Assembly: GCA_913050565.1 (NCBI GenBank)
Contig: CAJWZW010000002.1
Span: 1-60,268 of the forward strand
DNA length: 60,268 bases
Reading direction: 5' to 3'
Origin: an uncultured Synechococcus sp.
Lineage (GTDB): Bacteria > Cyanobacteriota > Cyanobacteriia > PCC-6307 > Cyanobiaceae
In this document: positions 36,907 through 45,123 of the stretch, piece after piece
How positions within the stretch are numbered: position 1 is the stretch's first letter
How the letters are laid out: every line of letters starts with the position of its first letter
Notes under the pieces: generated by a model
The model's input: only the letters and a program-made list of their open reading frames with translations
The model's database searches: none
Told to the model about the DNA's origin: nothing
Translations under genes and position numbers: made by a program

Positions 36907-37107
36907 TCAAGTTCCTGGCTCTTCGGAATTACCTCCCAGATCAGCAATGCGATCTCGCAATGTGGAGCAGCGCAATTGATCTCCGCGGGCTTCAGCGATT
37001 GCCAGAGCAAATTCAAGTTTTTCCAACTGATGACCACCCTCAAGAAACCCTGACCGGGATGCGGCGGTGAGGCTGGTAACAGTCGAGGCAGGAATGGTGA
37101 TCGCCAT
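36907..37107 (-). CDS. Small unknown protein
   Basis: Putative 66-residue cytosolic protein beginning MAITIPASTVTSLTAASRSG and continuing FLEGGHQLEKLEFALAIAEA, an amphipathic helix, then RGDQLRCSTLRDRIADLGGN. The ATG at 37107 has an AAAGG sequence at proper distance, which favours it over the overlapping frame at 36840-37043. No family is recognised. The gene lies between two other small unknowns. Confidence 0.55.
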   Translation of the reverse strand: MAITIPASTVTSLTAASRSGFLEGGHQLEKLEFALAIAEARGDQLRCSTLRDRIADLGGNSEEPGT

Positions 37108-37145
37108 AGTTGCCTTTCTTTTTATTCTGGCACCCCTGGCCACCC

Positions 37146-37421
37146 TTATGCGGCCAACTCCTGACTGAAAGCACCGTCATCAGCCTGGGTGTCCGTGAGC
37201 TCCAGCAACTGGCGGGTCTCCTGCAGAAGCTGCTCGATGCCGTCCAGTGTTGCCTGCTCCTCATCCGGAACCTGCTGAGCAGACTGAAGCTGCTGACGCA
37301 CCTGCAGTTCCAGTGCTTCCTGGCGCTGCTCAAGCTTCACCAGCCGCTGGGACAGGGTGGTGATCGTCTGCGCCAGATCCTCCGCAGTGCGGGTGATCCG
37401 AAAGGACACCGATGAGCTCAT
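37146..37421 (-). CDS. Small coiled-coil protein of unknown function
   Basis: A 91-residue protein that is almost wholly predicted helix with heptad repeats (LAQTITTLSQRLVKLEQRQE, then LELQVRQQLQ and GIEQLLQETRQLLEL). There is no signal or membrane segment. The ATG at 37421 is divergent from the AbrB-like gene, about 80 bases away. The function is unknown; such short coiled coils often act as scaffold or partner proteins. Confidence 0.65.
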   Translation of the reverse strand: MSSSVSFRITRTAEDLAQTITTLSQRLVKLEQRQEALELQVRQQLQSAQQVPDEEQATLDGIEQLLQETRQLLELTDTQADDGAFSQELAA

Positions 37422-37501
37422 GGCAGAAGATGAACACTGGCCCGATGACAACACATGGAGGCCGGTGGCTCAAGATCGGAACGCAGTCCACACCGGAACC
37501 G

Positions 37502-38005
37502 ATGCCACCTCTGGCCACACTGACGCTCTACGTGCTGGCCGGCACCACCATCGGGCTGCTTGCACTGTTCAGCCGGATCCCCGCAGCTCCGTTGGCTGGA
37601 GCCTTGCTCGGAGCGGGTGTCCTGAGCATCAGCGGGCGACTGGAACCCGCGACATGGCCGACAGGGACACGAACGGCGCTTGAAATCGGCATCGGCACGG
37701 TGCTCGGTGCAGGCTTGACGCGCACATCCTTTGTCCAGCTGCAGATGCTGTGGAAACCAGCCCTGCTGATCACCCTGAGCCTGGTGCTCACGGGAATCGT
37801 GGTTGGGCTGTGGAGCAGTCGCCTCCTCGGCCTTGATCCCGTGGTGACTCTGCTGGGTGCTGCTCCAGGGGGGATCAGCGGAATCAGCCTGGTTGGAGCG
37901 GAATTCGGTGTCGGAGCTGCCGTAGCAGCCTTCCACGCCGTGCGATTGATCACGGTGCTGCTGGTGTTTCCTCTCGTGGTGCGCCTGATCAGCACTGGAC
38001 AGTGA
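37502..38005 (+). CDS. AbrB-type membrane protein (putative transporter/regulator)
   Basis: A 167-residue membrane protein matching one repeat of the AbrB/MmpL-like membrane duplication family (not the AbrB DNA-binding protein). Around five hydrophobic helices are visible, with the family signatures RIPAAPLAGALLGAG near the N-terminus and LLGAAPGGISGISLVGAEFG before the last helices. The usual bacterial protein has two such repeats; this has one, so it may work as a dimer. The start is uncertain: ATGs at 37430 and 37445 are also open. The substrate is unknown. Confidence 0.78.
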   Translation: MPPLATLTLYVLAGTTIGLLALFSRIPAAPLAGALLGAGVLSISGRLEPATWPTGTRTALEIGIGTVLGAGLTRTSFVQLQMLWKPALLITLSLVLTGIVVGLWSSRLLGLDPVVTLLGAAPGGISGISLVGAEFGVGAAVAAFHAVRLITVLLVFPLVVRLISTGQ

Positions 38006-38049
38006 CGCTGCCATCGATACGTTGTGTTGACGCCGTGTTCCTCCCTGCC

Positions 38050-38493
38050 ATGCGTCGCCTGCTCGTGCTCAGCACCGCCGGACTGATCGGTGGATTGCTG
38101 GGCTGTTCCATGGGCGCCATGGCTGGCGAAACAACCCAGGCGAAGGGAGCCAGGATCTACTGCTTCATGCGATCCAGCGGCAACGATCACGATGTGAGCT
38201 GGAACGCTGCTTACGCGCTGATCAAGCGCCAGGGGCGCAGCATGTTCAAGACATCACCGGAACATGCTTCGGTGATGATCACAGAAGCTGTGGTCAATGA
38301 CCCGGGCAGCTACCCGGATTGCGGACGCTACCTGGGAGATTTGTTCGGAGGATCCAAGCCCTCAACGGCATCACTGAAGAGCGCCACCTCCAACGTCAGC
38401 AGATCGACAACCGCCACCGACACAACCGCGGGCCTGTCCGGTGGCACTGATCTGGGCGGTTCCACTGGAACCAGCGAGCGCTACAGCTACTGA
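38050..38493 (+). CDS. Unknown exported protein
   Basis: A 147-residue protein with an N-terminal signal (MRRLLVLSTAGLIGGLLGCS), which could be read either as a lipoprotein signal (Cys19) or as cleaved after AMA. The mature part has a compact domain (GARIYCFMRSSGNDHDVSWN, then MFKTSPEHASVMITEAVV) with two cysteines, followed by a Ser/Thr/Gly-rich tail. It appears to be a picocyanobacterial conserved protein, but I cannot assign a role. Confidence 0.7.
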   Translation: MRRLLVLSTAGLIGGLLGCSMGAMAGETTQAKGARIYCFMRSSGNDHDVSWNAAYALIKRQGRSMFKTSPEHASVMITEAVVNDPGSYPDCGRYLGDLFGGSKPSTASLKSATSNVSRSTTATDTTAGLSGGTDLGGSTGTSERYSY

Positions 38494-38517
38494 CGCACAA
38501 GTCCGGCGGCGCCTCAC

Positions 38518-40143
38518 TCAGGCTGACTTCAGACACTGACGAACCATCGCTGGAAGTGATGTCCGGGAGAGTTGCAAGCGACGTGGACCCAGCAGAATCT
38601 CAATCTGCTGAGCTTTGCTGGCCACAAGCCCATCCACCAACTGGTCGGCCGGTCCGAGCTGCAACCAATGGCAGGTGAGACCCACGCCATCCATTCCAAG
38701 GCGATGGCAGCGGTCTTCCGCTTGATCGACATCGCCTGGTGTCCAGGGCCTTTCCAGGAGAACAACATGTCGCGCGCGGTGGAGGGTGAAGCCCAGACCC
38801 CCTGTTCCGAAAGTGGCAAGAAGCAGATCGCTGTCCCCCTGCTGAAAACGATCAACAGCAAGCTGACGCTCCGCCGGACGCTGACGACCGATCAGCAGCT
38901 CGCCACCCAGCCGTTGCTGCAGCAACTGAAGAGGTTCGATGAATCCACTGAAGAGCACCACCGCCTCACCGCGATCAAGCAGCTCTCGAAGCAGATGAAC
39001 GGCAGCCGGGAGCTTGAACTCTGCTGCGATACGACGAAGAGCGGTGAGCAAAGCCAGAGGTTCGGCATCGGATCGCACCTCCCCCAGGGCAGCCCGGCGA
39101 CGGTAATCCTCAAGGATGAGATCCACCCGGTGATCAAACCCCAGGGCTTCGGCCTCCGTCAGCACAACAGGTTGCTGGCGACGTCGTTTGGGCGGAAGGG
39201 TCAGCACCTGCGACTTGCGTCGATGCAGGATCAGCGGTCGGGTCAGACGCCGGAGTTCCTCGAGCTGCGACGCACCGCTGGCCTGCCACTGGCGTCTTCC
39301 GTGACGTTCACGCCAATGCCCCTGGCAGTAGCGCTCCTCATACTGCCGCTGGTCCCGTGCGATCGGATGGTCGATCGCCGCCAACAGTGGAAACAACTGA
39401 TCCGGACGACCATTCTTCATCGGAGTGCCGGTGAGCATCCAGATCGCCCTGAGTCGGGGATGTCGAGCCAATCGCAACAACGCCGTCGTGCGCGCGGCTC
39501 GCAGCGACTGAGCGAAGTGAGCCTCGTCGACCACCAGAAGTGTGCCCGCGGGTGGAAGCTCTGTCGGCAACCGGGCCCAGCTCACCAGCTGAAGCCGAAG
39601 GTTGACTCCTTCGGCCTCCCGGCGCCAGTGCGGGTGGAGGCCGACCGGTGCCACCACCATCAGCCTCAGTGACGTGCATCGCATGAGAGCCCTCGCCGCC
39701 AGCAATGCCGTGAGGGTCTTGCCAAGGCCCATCTCATCAGCCAGAACAGCTCCCCGACGAGCCAACAGCCAGCGGGCTCCCGACCGCTGATGGGACAGCG
39801 GAACCCGACCATCCGGTAGGGGTTGATCAAGATCCGCTGCCTTCACAAGCTCCCGATGGAGCGGTAGCGGGGGAAGCGGACTGTCGCACCAATCCAGCCA
39901 CTGCTTCAGTTCGGGCGTCAGTGGAAAGCGCCGTCCGAGACACTCGCGAAGCGGGTTCGCCGCTCCCAGAGGAAACTCCCACCCCTGCTTGGAACCGATC
40001 CAGCGTCCACGCGGTCTGATGCGACGCAATTGAGCCTGAGTGACCGCATCAAAAGGGCTGACCACCCGGATCAGGCCGGAGGGAGACAGATCAAGGCTGC
40101 ACCGAGGACGCTCAGAAGCGGAAATTGAAATCCCCGCAAACAA
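38518..40143 (-). CDS. SNF2-family DNA-dependent ATPase, HARP/SMARCAL1-like
   Basis: A 541-residue superfamily 2 motor. Motif I is DEMGLGKT (136-143), motif II is VVDEAHF (about 209-215), motif III is LTGTPMKN, motif V is ATFGTGGLGFTL, and motif VI is QAEDRCHRLG. The roughly 90-residue N-terminal region (RRIRPRGRWIGSKQGWEFPL) resembles the HARP domain of annealing helicases such as SMARCAL1. That suggests strand rewinding or fork remodelling, which is inference. The start is TTG at 40143. It is divergent from an HNH nuclease gene. Confidence 0.85.
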   Translation of the reverse strand: MFAGISISASERPRCSLDLSPSGLIRVVSPFDAVTQAQLRRIRPRGRWIGSKQGWEFPLGAANPLRECLGRRFPLTPELKQWLDWCDSPLPPLPLHRELVKAADLDQPLPDGRVPLSHQRSGARWLLARRGAVLADEMGLGKTLTALLAARALMRCTSLRLMVVAPVGLHPHWRREAEGVNLRLQLVSWARLPTELPPAGTLLVVDEAHFAQSLRAARTTALLRLARHPRLRAIWMLTGTPMKNGRPDQLFPLLAAIDHPIARDQRQYEERYCQGHWRERHGRRQWQASGASQLEELRRLTRPLILHRRKSQVLTLPPKRRRQQPVVLTEAEALGFDHRVDLILEDYRRRAALGEVRSDAEPLALLTALRRIAAEFKLPAAVHLLRELLDRGEAVVLFSGFIEPLQLLQQRLGGELLIGRQRPAERQLAVDRFQQGDSDLLLATFGTGGLGFTLHRARHVVLLERPWTPGDVDQAEDRCHRLGMDGVGLTCHWLQLGPADQLVDGLVASKAQQIEILLGPRRLQLSRTSLPAMVRQCLKSA

Positions 40144-40283
40144 TCACCCTACAGAAATTGAGGTGATCAACAAGCGACTGCGAATTGCCGTGTCACATCA
40201 GCAACGAACTGTCGAAAATGCAACGCTCGACACATTGACTCATCTTTCCTCTGCGCCAGAATTGATTCAGCCGAAACTCTCGG

Positions 40284-40685
40284 ATGCACAGCAGGGATGC
40301 AGTTTTTCTCGATGAACTCTGCCCCAAATTACGCGTCCGACGATGGAGACAATCTCTACACAAATGCACCGGCAAAAAGTGTATTTATTGCGGCAAGCCA
40401 TCCGAATCAATTGATCACATTCATCCCCGGGCGCTTGGTGGATTAAGCGTGACTCAAAACTGCGTGCCGGCGTGTCTGTCCTGCAACGGTCATAAATCGG
40501 ATTCTGAAGTCTTTGATTGGTACAGGCGTCAGCGCTTCTACGACCCCCGACGCGCCATGGCCATCCGCGCCTGGATGGATGGTGATTCGAGATTGGCGTT
40601 GCGACTGCTGCAATGGGCGGAACCTCTCAATGGATCCTCATCACCGACGGACGAGGACGACAACCTGAACTGCCAGGTTGCATGA
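40284..40685 (+). CDS. HNH endonuclease-family protein
   Basis: A 133-residue protein with a complete HNH zinc-finger nuclease core: CIYCGK at 33-38, the catalytic SIDHIHPRALGG, and NCVPACLSCNGHKSD supplying the second Cys pair and the Asn/His. Helices before and after (RRWRQSLHKCT, RAMAIRAWMDGD) may contact DNA. An in-frame stop lies just upstream, so ATG 40284 is the only start. It is divergent from the SNF2 gene by 140 bases of AT-richer DNA. The target is unknown. Confidence 0.82.
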   Translation: MHSRDAVFLDELCPKLRVRRWRQSLHKCTGKKCIYCGKPSESIDHIHPRALGGLSVTQNCVPACLSCNGHKSDSEVFDWYRRQRFYDPRRAMAIRAWMDGDSRLALRLLQWAEPLNGSSSPTDEDDNLNCQVA

Positions 40686-40689
40686 GCTT

Positions 40690-40863
40690 TCACCACACGC
40701 GACAGGCATCCGAGGAATGGTGCCGTTCGCAGATCGAAGCCTGAGAACTGGGATCATCCGGTGCGATCACCAAGGCGGCCATCAACACAGCGAAGGCCAC
40801 AATGCTGGGGCTGAAGGCAGAGCGAGCTCGGGCGGAGACGCGATCGAGACTGCTGGTCGTCAT
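40690..40863 (-). CDS. Small single-helix membrane or exported protein
   Basis: Putative 57-residue protein MTTSSLDRVSARARSAFSPS, then a hydrophobic helix (IVAFAVLMAALVIA) and a polar tail with CERHH and DACRVW. The two cysteines could pair after export. It ends 4 bases from the HNH gene's stop, tail to tail. It is not recognised; the alternative frame on the plus strand (40678-40896) lacks any protein-like feature. Confidence 0.5.
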   Translation of the reverse strand: MTTSSLDRVSARARSAFSPSIVAFAVLMAALVIAPDDPSSQASICERHHSSDACRVW

Positions 40864-40895
40864 GCCGTCAGAAAACAACTAATACAGGTGTACTG

Positions 40896-41801
40896 ATGCT
40901 TTCCCGGCTTGTCAACCAGGCCCAGCCGCTCGAGCCAACCGCCAGGGTTCTGGTGCTGGGGAAGGGCTACAGCGGCCGCTGTTTTTCACAGTTGCTCAAT
41001 GCCCTCGGAACCCCAGTCATCGGCACGCGACGGAAGCCTGACAACAACAGCACCGACATCGCCTTCGACAGCGCGACAGACCTGCAACCCAGCCCAGGCG
41101 ACCTCGAGGGCGTCAGCCATGTGCTGTGCACCATTCCTCCCTCACAGGATGGACGGGATCCGGCCCTTGAATGCCTTGGACCTCTGCTGACCAAGATTTC
41201 ACCGGTCTGGGTGGGCTACCTCTCGACCACTGGGGTCTATGGAGATCGCCAGGGGCAGTGGGTCAGCGAAACCGATCCAGCTTCACCGGGCCAGGAACGC
41301 AGTCGCCGCCGTCTGGGGTGTGAACAGGCCTGGCTCAACAGCGGCCTGCCGGTTCAGATCCTGCGGCTGCCTGGAATCTATGGACCGGGACGCTCCGTGC
41401 TCGATGGATTGAAATCCGGTCGGGCCCGTCGCATCAATAAACAGAATCAGGTCTTCTGCCGTATTCATGTCGAAGACATCGCCGGTGCCTGTTTGCACCT
41501 CATCCACAGGGCATCCAGAGGTCATGCGCCGTCGATCGTCAACGTTGTCGACGATGAACCAACCCCTTCCGGGGAACTGCTGGTGTTCGGTGCAGACCTG
41601 CTCAACTGCAATCCGCCTCCGGAGGAGAACTACACGGATGCCTGCCGGAACATGAGCCCAATGGCCCGGTCCTTCTGGAGTGAAAATCGTCGGGTCAGCA
41701 ACCGGCTGCTTTGCAACGAGCTCGGATACAAGCTGCTGCACCCCAACTACCGCGACGGCCTGCGGGACTGCCTGATGCAAAGCGATCAGTCGAACATTTG
41801 A
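40896..41801 (+). CDS. NAD-dependent epimerase/dehydratase-like (SDR) protein
   Basis: A 301-residue extended-type SDR. The nucleotide-binding loop reads VLVLGKGYSGRCFSQLL (about residues 18-34), the central GYLSTTGVYGDRQGQWV resembles the Ser/Tyr active-site region, and LRLPGIYGPGRSVLD is typical of the YeeZ-like subgroup. The usual YxxxK is not clearly present (SRRRLGCEQAW instead), so catalysis by the standard mechanism is doubtful. Its function in the cell is unknown. It precedes pdxA on the same strand. Confidence 0.82.
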   Translation: MLSRLVNQAQPLEPTARVLVLGKGYSGRCFSQLLNALGTPVIGTRRKPDNNSTDIAFDSATDLQPSPGDLEGVSHVLCTIPPSQDGRDPALECLGPLLTKISPVWVGYLSTTGVYGDRQGQWVSETDPASPGQERSRRRLGCEQAWLNSGLPVQILRLPGIYGPGRSVLDGLKSGRARRINKQNQVFCRIHVEDIAGACLHLIHRASRGHAPSIVNVVDDEPTPSGELLVFGADLLNCNPPPEENYTDACRNMSPMARSFWSENRRVSNRLLCNELGYKLLHPNYRDGLRDCLMQSDQSNI

Positions 41802-41927
41802 TCGCCGATGATCAGCGAGCTGATGTCATCGGGACGATCCATCCTCTGAAACGGTGAGATTCAGCTCGTCCACCCAGCGACCAGAGCCACCAGCACGAAC
41901 CCGAGCAGAAACAACCGCAGCGAAGGG

Positions 41928-42959
41928 ATGTCTCCTCCATCAGGATCCGAAGCCAGTCCGCACATCGTCATCAGCCTGGGGGATCCGGCAGGAATCGGCA
42001 TGGAAGTGGTGCTCAAAGCACTTGCTGACGCAAGCCTTCCCTCTGACATGAAGCCCATCCTGGTTGGCTGTCGCCGCACCTTGATCGACACCCATCAACG
42101 GCTGCAACAACAATCCAGCGTTGCACTGGCCGATCCCGACGATCTCTGGATCGAGGACCAGCCCCTCACAATCGCTGTTGAGCCAGGCAAGCCAAGCGTT
42201 TCAGGAGCGTCTGCCGGATTCGACTGGCTGACGCGCGCAGTGATGCTCCTGAAGGAACGAAAGGCTCGAGCCCTGGTCACTGCCCCGATCGCGAAGCACC
42301 TCTGGCATGAAGCGGGTCGGATCTACCCCGGCCAGACCGAACGGCTGGCCGAACTGGCGGGCTCTGCCAGCTCCTCGATGCTGTTCACAGCCATCTCTCC
42401 CCACACAGGCTGGCGGCTGAACACCCTCTTAGCGACCACACATCTGCCGTTGAGTCAGGTTTCGGAAGTCCTGAGTCCAGCGATCGTGGAGCAGAAACTT
42501 TCCGTTCTGCTGGCTTTCTGCCAACGGTTCCGGCCCAATCCCCATCTGGTCGTGGCCGGTCTCAACCCCCATGCCGGAGAAAACGGACGTCTGGGGTCTG
42601 AGGAGACGAGCTGGCTCGGGCCACTCCTTGACTCATGGCGTCAACGCCATCCCGACGTGCGACTGGATGGCCCGATCTCCCCGGACACCTGCTGGCTCAG
42701 TGCGGGACAAGCCTGGCAATCCGGACGTGCGGGCGCCCCTGACGGTTACCTCGCGCTGTACCACGATCAGGGGCTGATTCCCCTGAAGTTGCTGGCCTTC
42801 GACGCAGCGGTGAACACCACCCTCGAGCTGTCCTTCCTGCGAACCTCTCCGGACCATGGCACCGGATTTGATATCGCTGCCGATGGAATTGCTCGAGCAG
42901 ACAGCATGGTGGCGGCGCTGCAGGCGGCCTGGGATCTGAGTGCGATCAGGCGGGCTTGA
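41928..42959 (+). CDS. pdxA: 4-hydroxythreonine-4-phosphate dehydrogenase
   Basis: PdxA (343 residues) oxidises 4-phosphohydroxythreonine in the DXP-dependent route to pyridoxal phosphate. The signature ISLGDPAGIGMEVVLKAL is at residues 15-32 and the metal-binding histidines appear in TTHLPL, GLNPHAGE and ALYHDQGLIPLK. DHGTGFDIA near the end is also diagnostic. It follows the SDR gene by 126 bases and overlaps the end of accB by 14 bases, tail to tail. Confidence 0.96.
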   Translation: MSPPSGSEASPHIVISLGDPAGIGMEVVLKALADASLPSDMKPILVGCRRTLIDTHQRLQQQSSVALADPDDLWIEDQPLTIAVEPGKPSVSGASAGFDWLTRAVMLLKERKARALVTAPIAKHLWHEAGRIYPGQTERLAELAGSASSSMLFTAISPHTGWRLNTLLATTHLPLSQVSEVLSPAIVEQKLSVLLAFCQRFRPNPHLVVAGLNPHAGENGRLGSEETSWLGPLLDSWRQRHPDVRLDGPISPDTCWLSAGQAWQSGRAGAPDGYLALYHDQGLIPLKLLAFDAAVNTTLELSFLRTSPDHGTGFDIAADGIARADSMVAALQAAWDLSAIRRA

Positions 42960-43422
42960 CCCGCATCAGCACCTGGCCGAATTCCACCGGTGTGCCGTTG
43001 TCCACAAGAATCTCCACCACCTCGCCGCTCACCTCAGCCTCCAGCTCGTTCATCAGCTTCATCGCTTCGAGGATGCACACGGTCTGGCCGACATCCACCC
43101 GGTCACCCACCTCGATGAAAGAGGGCTCACCCGGAGCTGGAGCGCGATAGAAGGTTCCCACCATGGGTGCAGTGATGTCCTGCAGATCACTGCGGGTGGA
43201 TGCTGCAGCCGGTGGAGGAGAGGTTGGCTCTGCCGGCATCACCGGTGCAGCGGCGGCTGTCACCACGGGAGCTGCCGCTGATGTGACAACGGTCTGCCCC
43301 GGCAGATTGCGACGAACCTCAAGCCGGAAGTCATCCCCCTCAAGCCGGAATTCCTGGATGTCGCTTTCTCCAAGCGTTTCCAGGAGCCGATGGAGCTGCT
43401 CGTAATCAAGTTGCATGGTCAT
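42946..43422 (-). CDS. accB: Biotin carboxyl carrier protein of acetyl-CoA carboxylase
   Basis: AccB (158 residues) carries biotin between the carboxylase and transferase of acetyl-CoA carboxylase. The N-terminal helical part is followed by an Ala/Pro-rich linker (about 48-76) and the biotinyl domain; the biotinylated Lys is K122 in EAMKLMNE. It overlaps the end of efp by four bases, giving the efp-accB pair common in cyanobacteria. Confidence 0.97.
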   Translation of the reverse strand: MTMQLDYEQLHRLLETLGESDIQEFRLEGDDFRLEVRRNLPGQTVVTSAAAPVVTAAAAPVMPAEPTSPPPAAASTRSDLQDITAPMVGTFYRAPAPGEPSFIEVGDRVDVGQTVCILEAMKLMNELEAEVSGEVVEILVDNGTPVEFGQVLMRVKPA

Positions 43423-43982
43423 CCGTTCTCGCGGCCCAGGTAGCTGTCGGTGCGGGTATCAACCTTGATCTTCTCCCCGATGGAGAGGAACAACGGCACC
43501 ATCACCTGTGCGCCTGTCTCAAGGATGGCGGGCTTGGTGCCTCCGGTCGCCGTATCCCCCTTCAGGCCAGGGTCGGTCTGCGCAATTTCCAGAACCACTG
43601 AATTAGGCAGTTCCACTTCCAGAGGGGTGTCGTTCCAGGAGACGACATTCACCTCCATTCCCTCCTTGAGGTACTTGCGGCTTTCACCGATCTGATCGGC
43701 GGTCAGGCGCGTTTCCTCATAGGTCCCCATGTCCATGAAGACATAGTCTTCACCCTCCATGTAGGTGTGCTGGAGAGAGGCTTTTTCCAGAAGAGCCTGA
43801 GGAATCATCTCCCCGGCGCGAAAAGTCTTCTCCACCACATTGCCGGTTTTGACCGCCTTGAGCTTGGTACGCACAAAAGCGGAGCCCTTGCCGGGCTTCA
43901 CATGCAGGAACTCGACAACACGCCACACGGCACCGTCAATCTCGATCGTGGTGCCGGTGCGGAAGTCGTTGCTGGAGATCAT
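43419..43982 (-). CDS. efp: Elongation factor P
   Basis: EF-P (187 residues) rescues ribosomes stalled at polyproline. It starts [20 protein letters not shown] and ends with the family box [20 protein letters not shown]. The loop residue that is modified in other bacteria is Lys32 in KPGKGSAF. No modification genes are in the window. ATG at 43982 is preferred over an upstream start that would add 13 unrelated residues. It is translationally coupled to accB. Confidence 0.97.
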   Translation of the reverse strand: MISSNDFRTGTTIEIDGAVWRVVEFLHVKPGKGSAFVRTKLKAVKTGNVVEKTFRAGEMIPQALLEKASLQHTYMEGEDYVFMDMGTYEETRLTADQIGESRKYLKEGMEVNVVSWNDTPLEVELPNSVVLEIAQTDPGLKGDTATGGTKPAILETGAQVMVPLFLSIGEKIKVDTRTDSYLGRENG

Positions 43983-44046
43983 TCCGGCCGAACGGTTCAT
44001 CGGACTATACGGCTGTGCCAAAGTCGCGTCAGCACTGGGGTTCCCC

Positions 44047-45123
44047 TTGGCCTATCAGCGTTTCAAGGCCCTTCTGATCAGCCTGATCAGCATTGCTCTG
44101 TTCAGCATCGCCGCACCGGCATGGGCCGGACTGCCCCAGGGCAACGCCGTGAAGGACCCTGCAGCGATCCTTCGCGATGCCCTGCCGTTCGAGCAGGACG
44201 ACATCCGTGAGCTGCAGCATCGACTGGAGCTGACCAGCGATGACCTGCGGGCAAAGCGGTGGCCTGCACTTGGGAAGTCCGTCTCCCGCAGCGAGGCCGT
44301 GCTCGAAAAGCGTCGTGCCACGATCCTTGAAGCGGTGCCGGCTGACCGTCGAGATCAGGCCGTTTCCCTTCTGAAAGAAGTGGATCAGGGACTGATCCTT
44401 CTCAAGGAGCGCATCGGCGAAACCGACAAACCCGGGTTCATCGCCGCGCGGCGAAGCACCCTCAGCCGCATCGGCGCCGTTGAGGCTCTGATGGTGGAAG
44501 ACGGCTTCGAGCGAGAGATTCCAGCTGAGTTCGATGCTCTGCCTCGTCTCCAGGGTCGTGCAACCCTCGCGATCAGCACCAGCCAGGGCGATCTGACCGC
44601 CATCGTTGACGGTTACAACGCACCCCTGACCGCCGGTGCCTTCGTTGATCTTGCTCTGAAAGGGTTTTACGACGGTCTCCCGTTCATTCGCGCCGAAGAC
44701 TTCTACGTGCTCCAGAGCGGAGATCCGAAAGGGCCTGAGATCGGATACATCGATCCGTCAACCAAACAGGAACGCCACGTCCCCCTTGAAATCCGCGTCC
44801 CCCAGGAAGACGACACGATCTACAACGAAACCTTTGAAGATGTCGGGCTGTTCAAGGCCACACCGACCTTGCCGTTTGCCACCCTCGGCACCCTCGGCTG
44901 GGCCCATTCGGACCAGGCTTTGGACGACGGATCCTCTCAGTTCTTCATGTTCCTCTATGAGGCTGAGCTGACACCGGCCGGGCTCAACCTTGTGGATGGC
45001 CGCAATGCCGCATTCGGTTATGTCGTCGAGGGCTTCGATGTTCTCGAAGAGCTGGGGGTGGACGACAGCATCCGATCGATCACTGTGACCGACGGAGCCG
45101 ATCGCCTCCGCAAGCACGCATGA
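44047..45123 (+). CDS. Thylakoid-lumen-type cyclophilin (TLP40-like)
   Basis: About 358 residues. The N-terminal signal peptide ([20 protein letters not shown]) is followed by a helical region of some 150 residues with coiled-coil character, then a cyclophilin-type peptidyl-prolyl isomerase domain ([20 protein letters not shown], then FYDGLPFIR and [14 protein letters not shown]). This matches TLP40 and its cyanobacterial relatives in the thylakoid lumen. The start is uncertain; TTG at 44047 places the signal correctly. It overlaps thiL by four bases. Confidence 0.87.
   Translation: MAYQRFKALLISLISIALFSIAAPAWAGLPQGNAVKDPAAILRDALPFEQDDIRELQHRLELTSDDLRAKRWPALGKSVSRSEAVLEKRRATILEAVPADRRDQAVSLLKEVDQGLILLKERIGETDKPGFIAARRSTLSRIGAVEALMVEDGFEREIPAEFDALPRLQGRATLAISTSQGDLTAIVDGYNAPLTAGAFVDLALKGFYDGLPFIRAEDFYVLQSGDPKGPEIGYIDPSTKQERHVPLEIRVPQEDDTIYNETFEDVGLFKATPTLPFATLGTLGWAHSDQALDDGSSQFFMFLYEAELTPAGLNLVDGRNAAFGYVVEGFDVLEELGVDDSIRSITVTDGADRLRKHA

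Noticed and set aside
36840-37043. Alternative 67-codon minus-strand frame
   Set aside because: It overlaps the better-supported small gene 36907-37107, which has a ribosome-binding site and a more protein-like sequence.
38518-40685. Mobile element or restriction system around the SNF2/HNH pair
   Set aside because: No transposase, methyltransferase, terminal repeat or target-site duplication is visible nearby.
40678-40896. 72-codon plus-strand frame before the SDR gene
   Set aside because: His/Gly-rich with no hydrophobic core; the minus-strand frame at the same place looks more protein-like.
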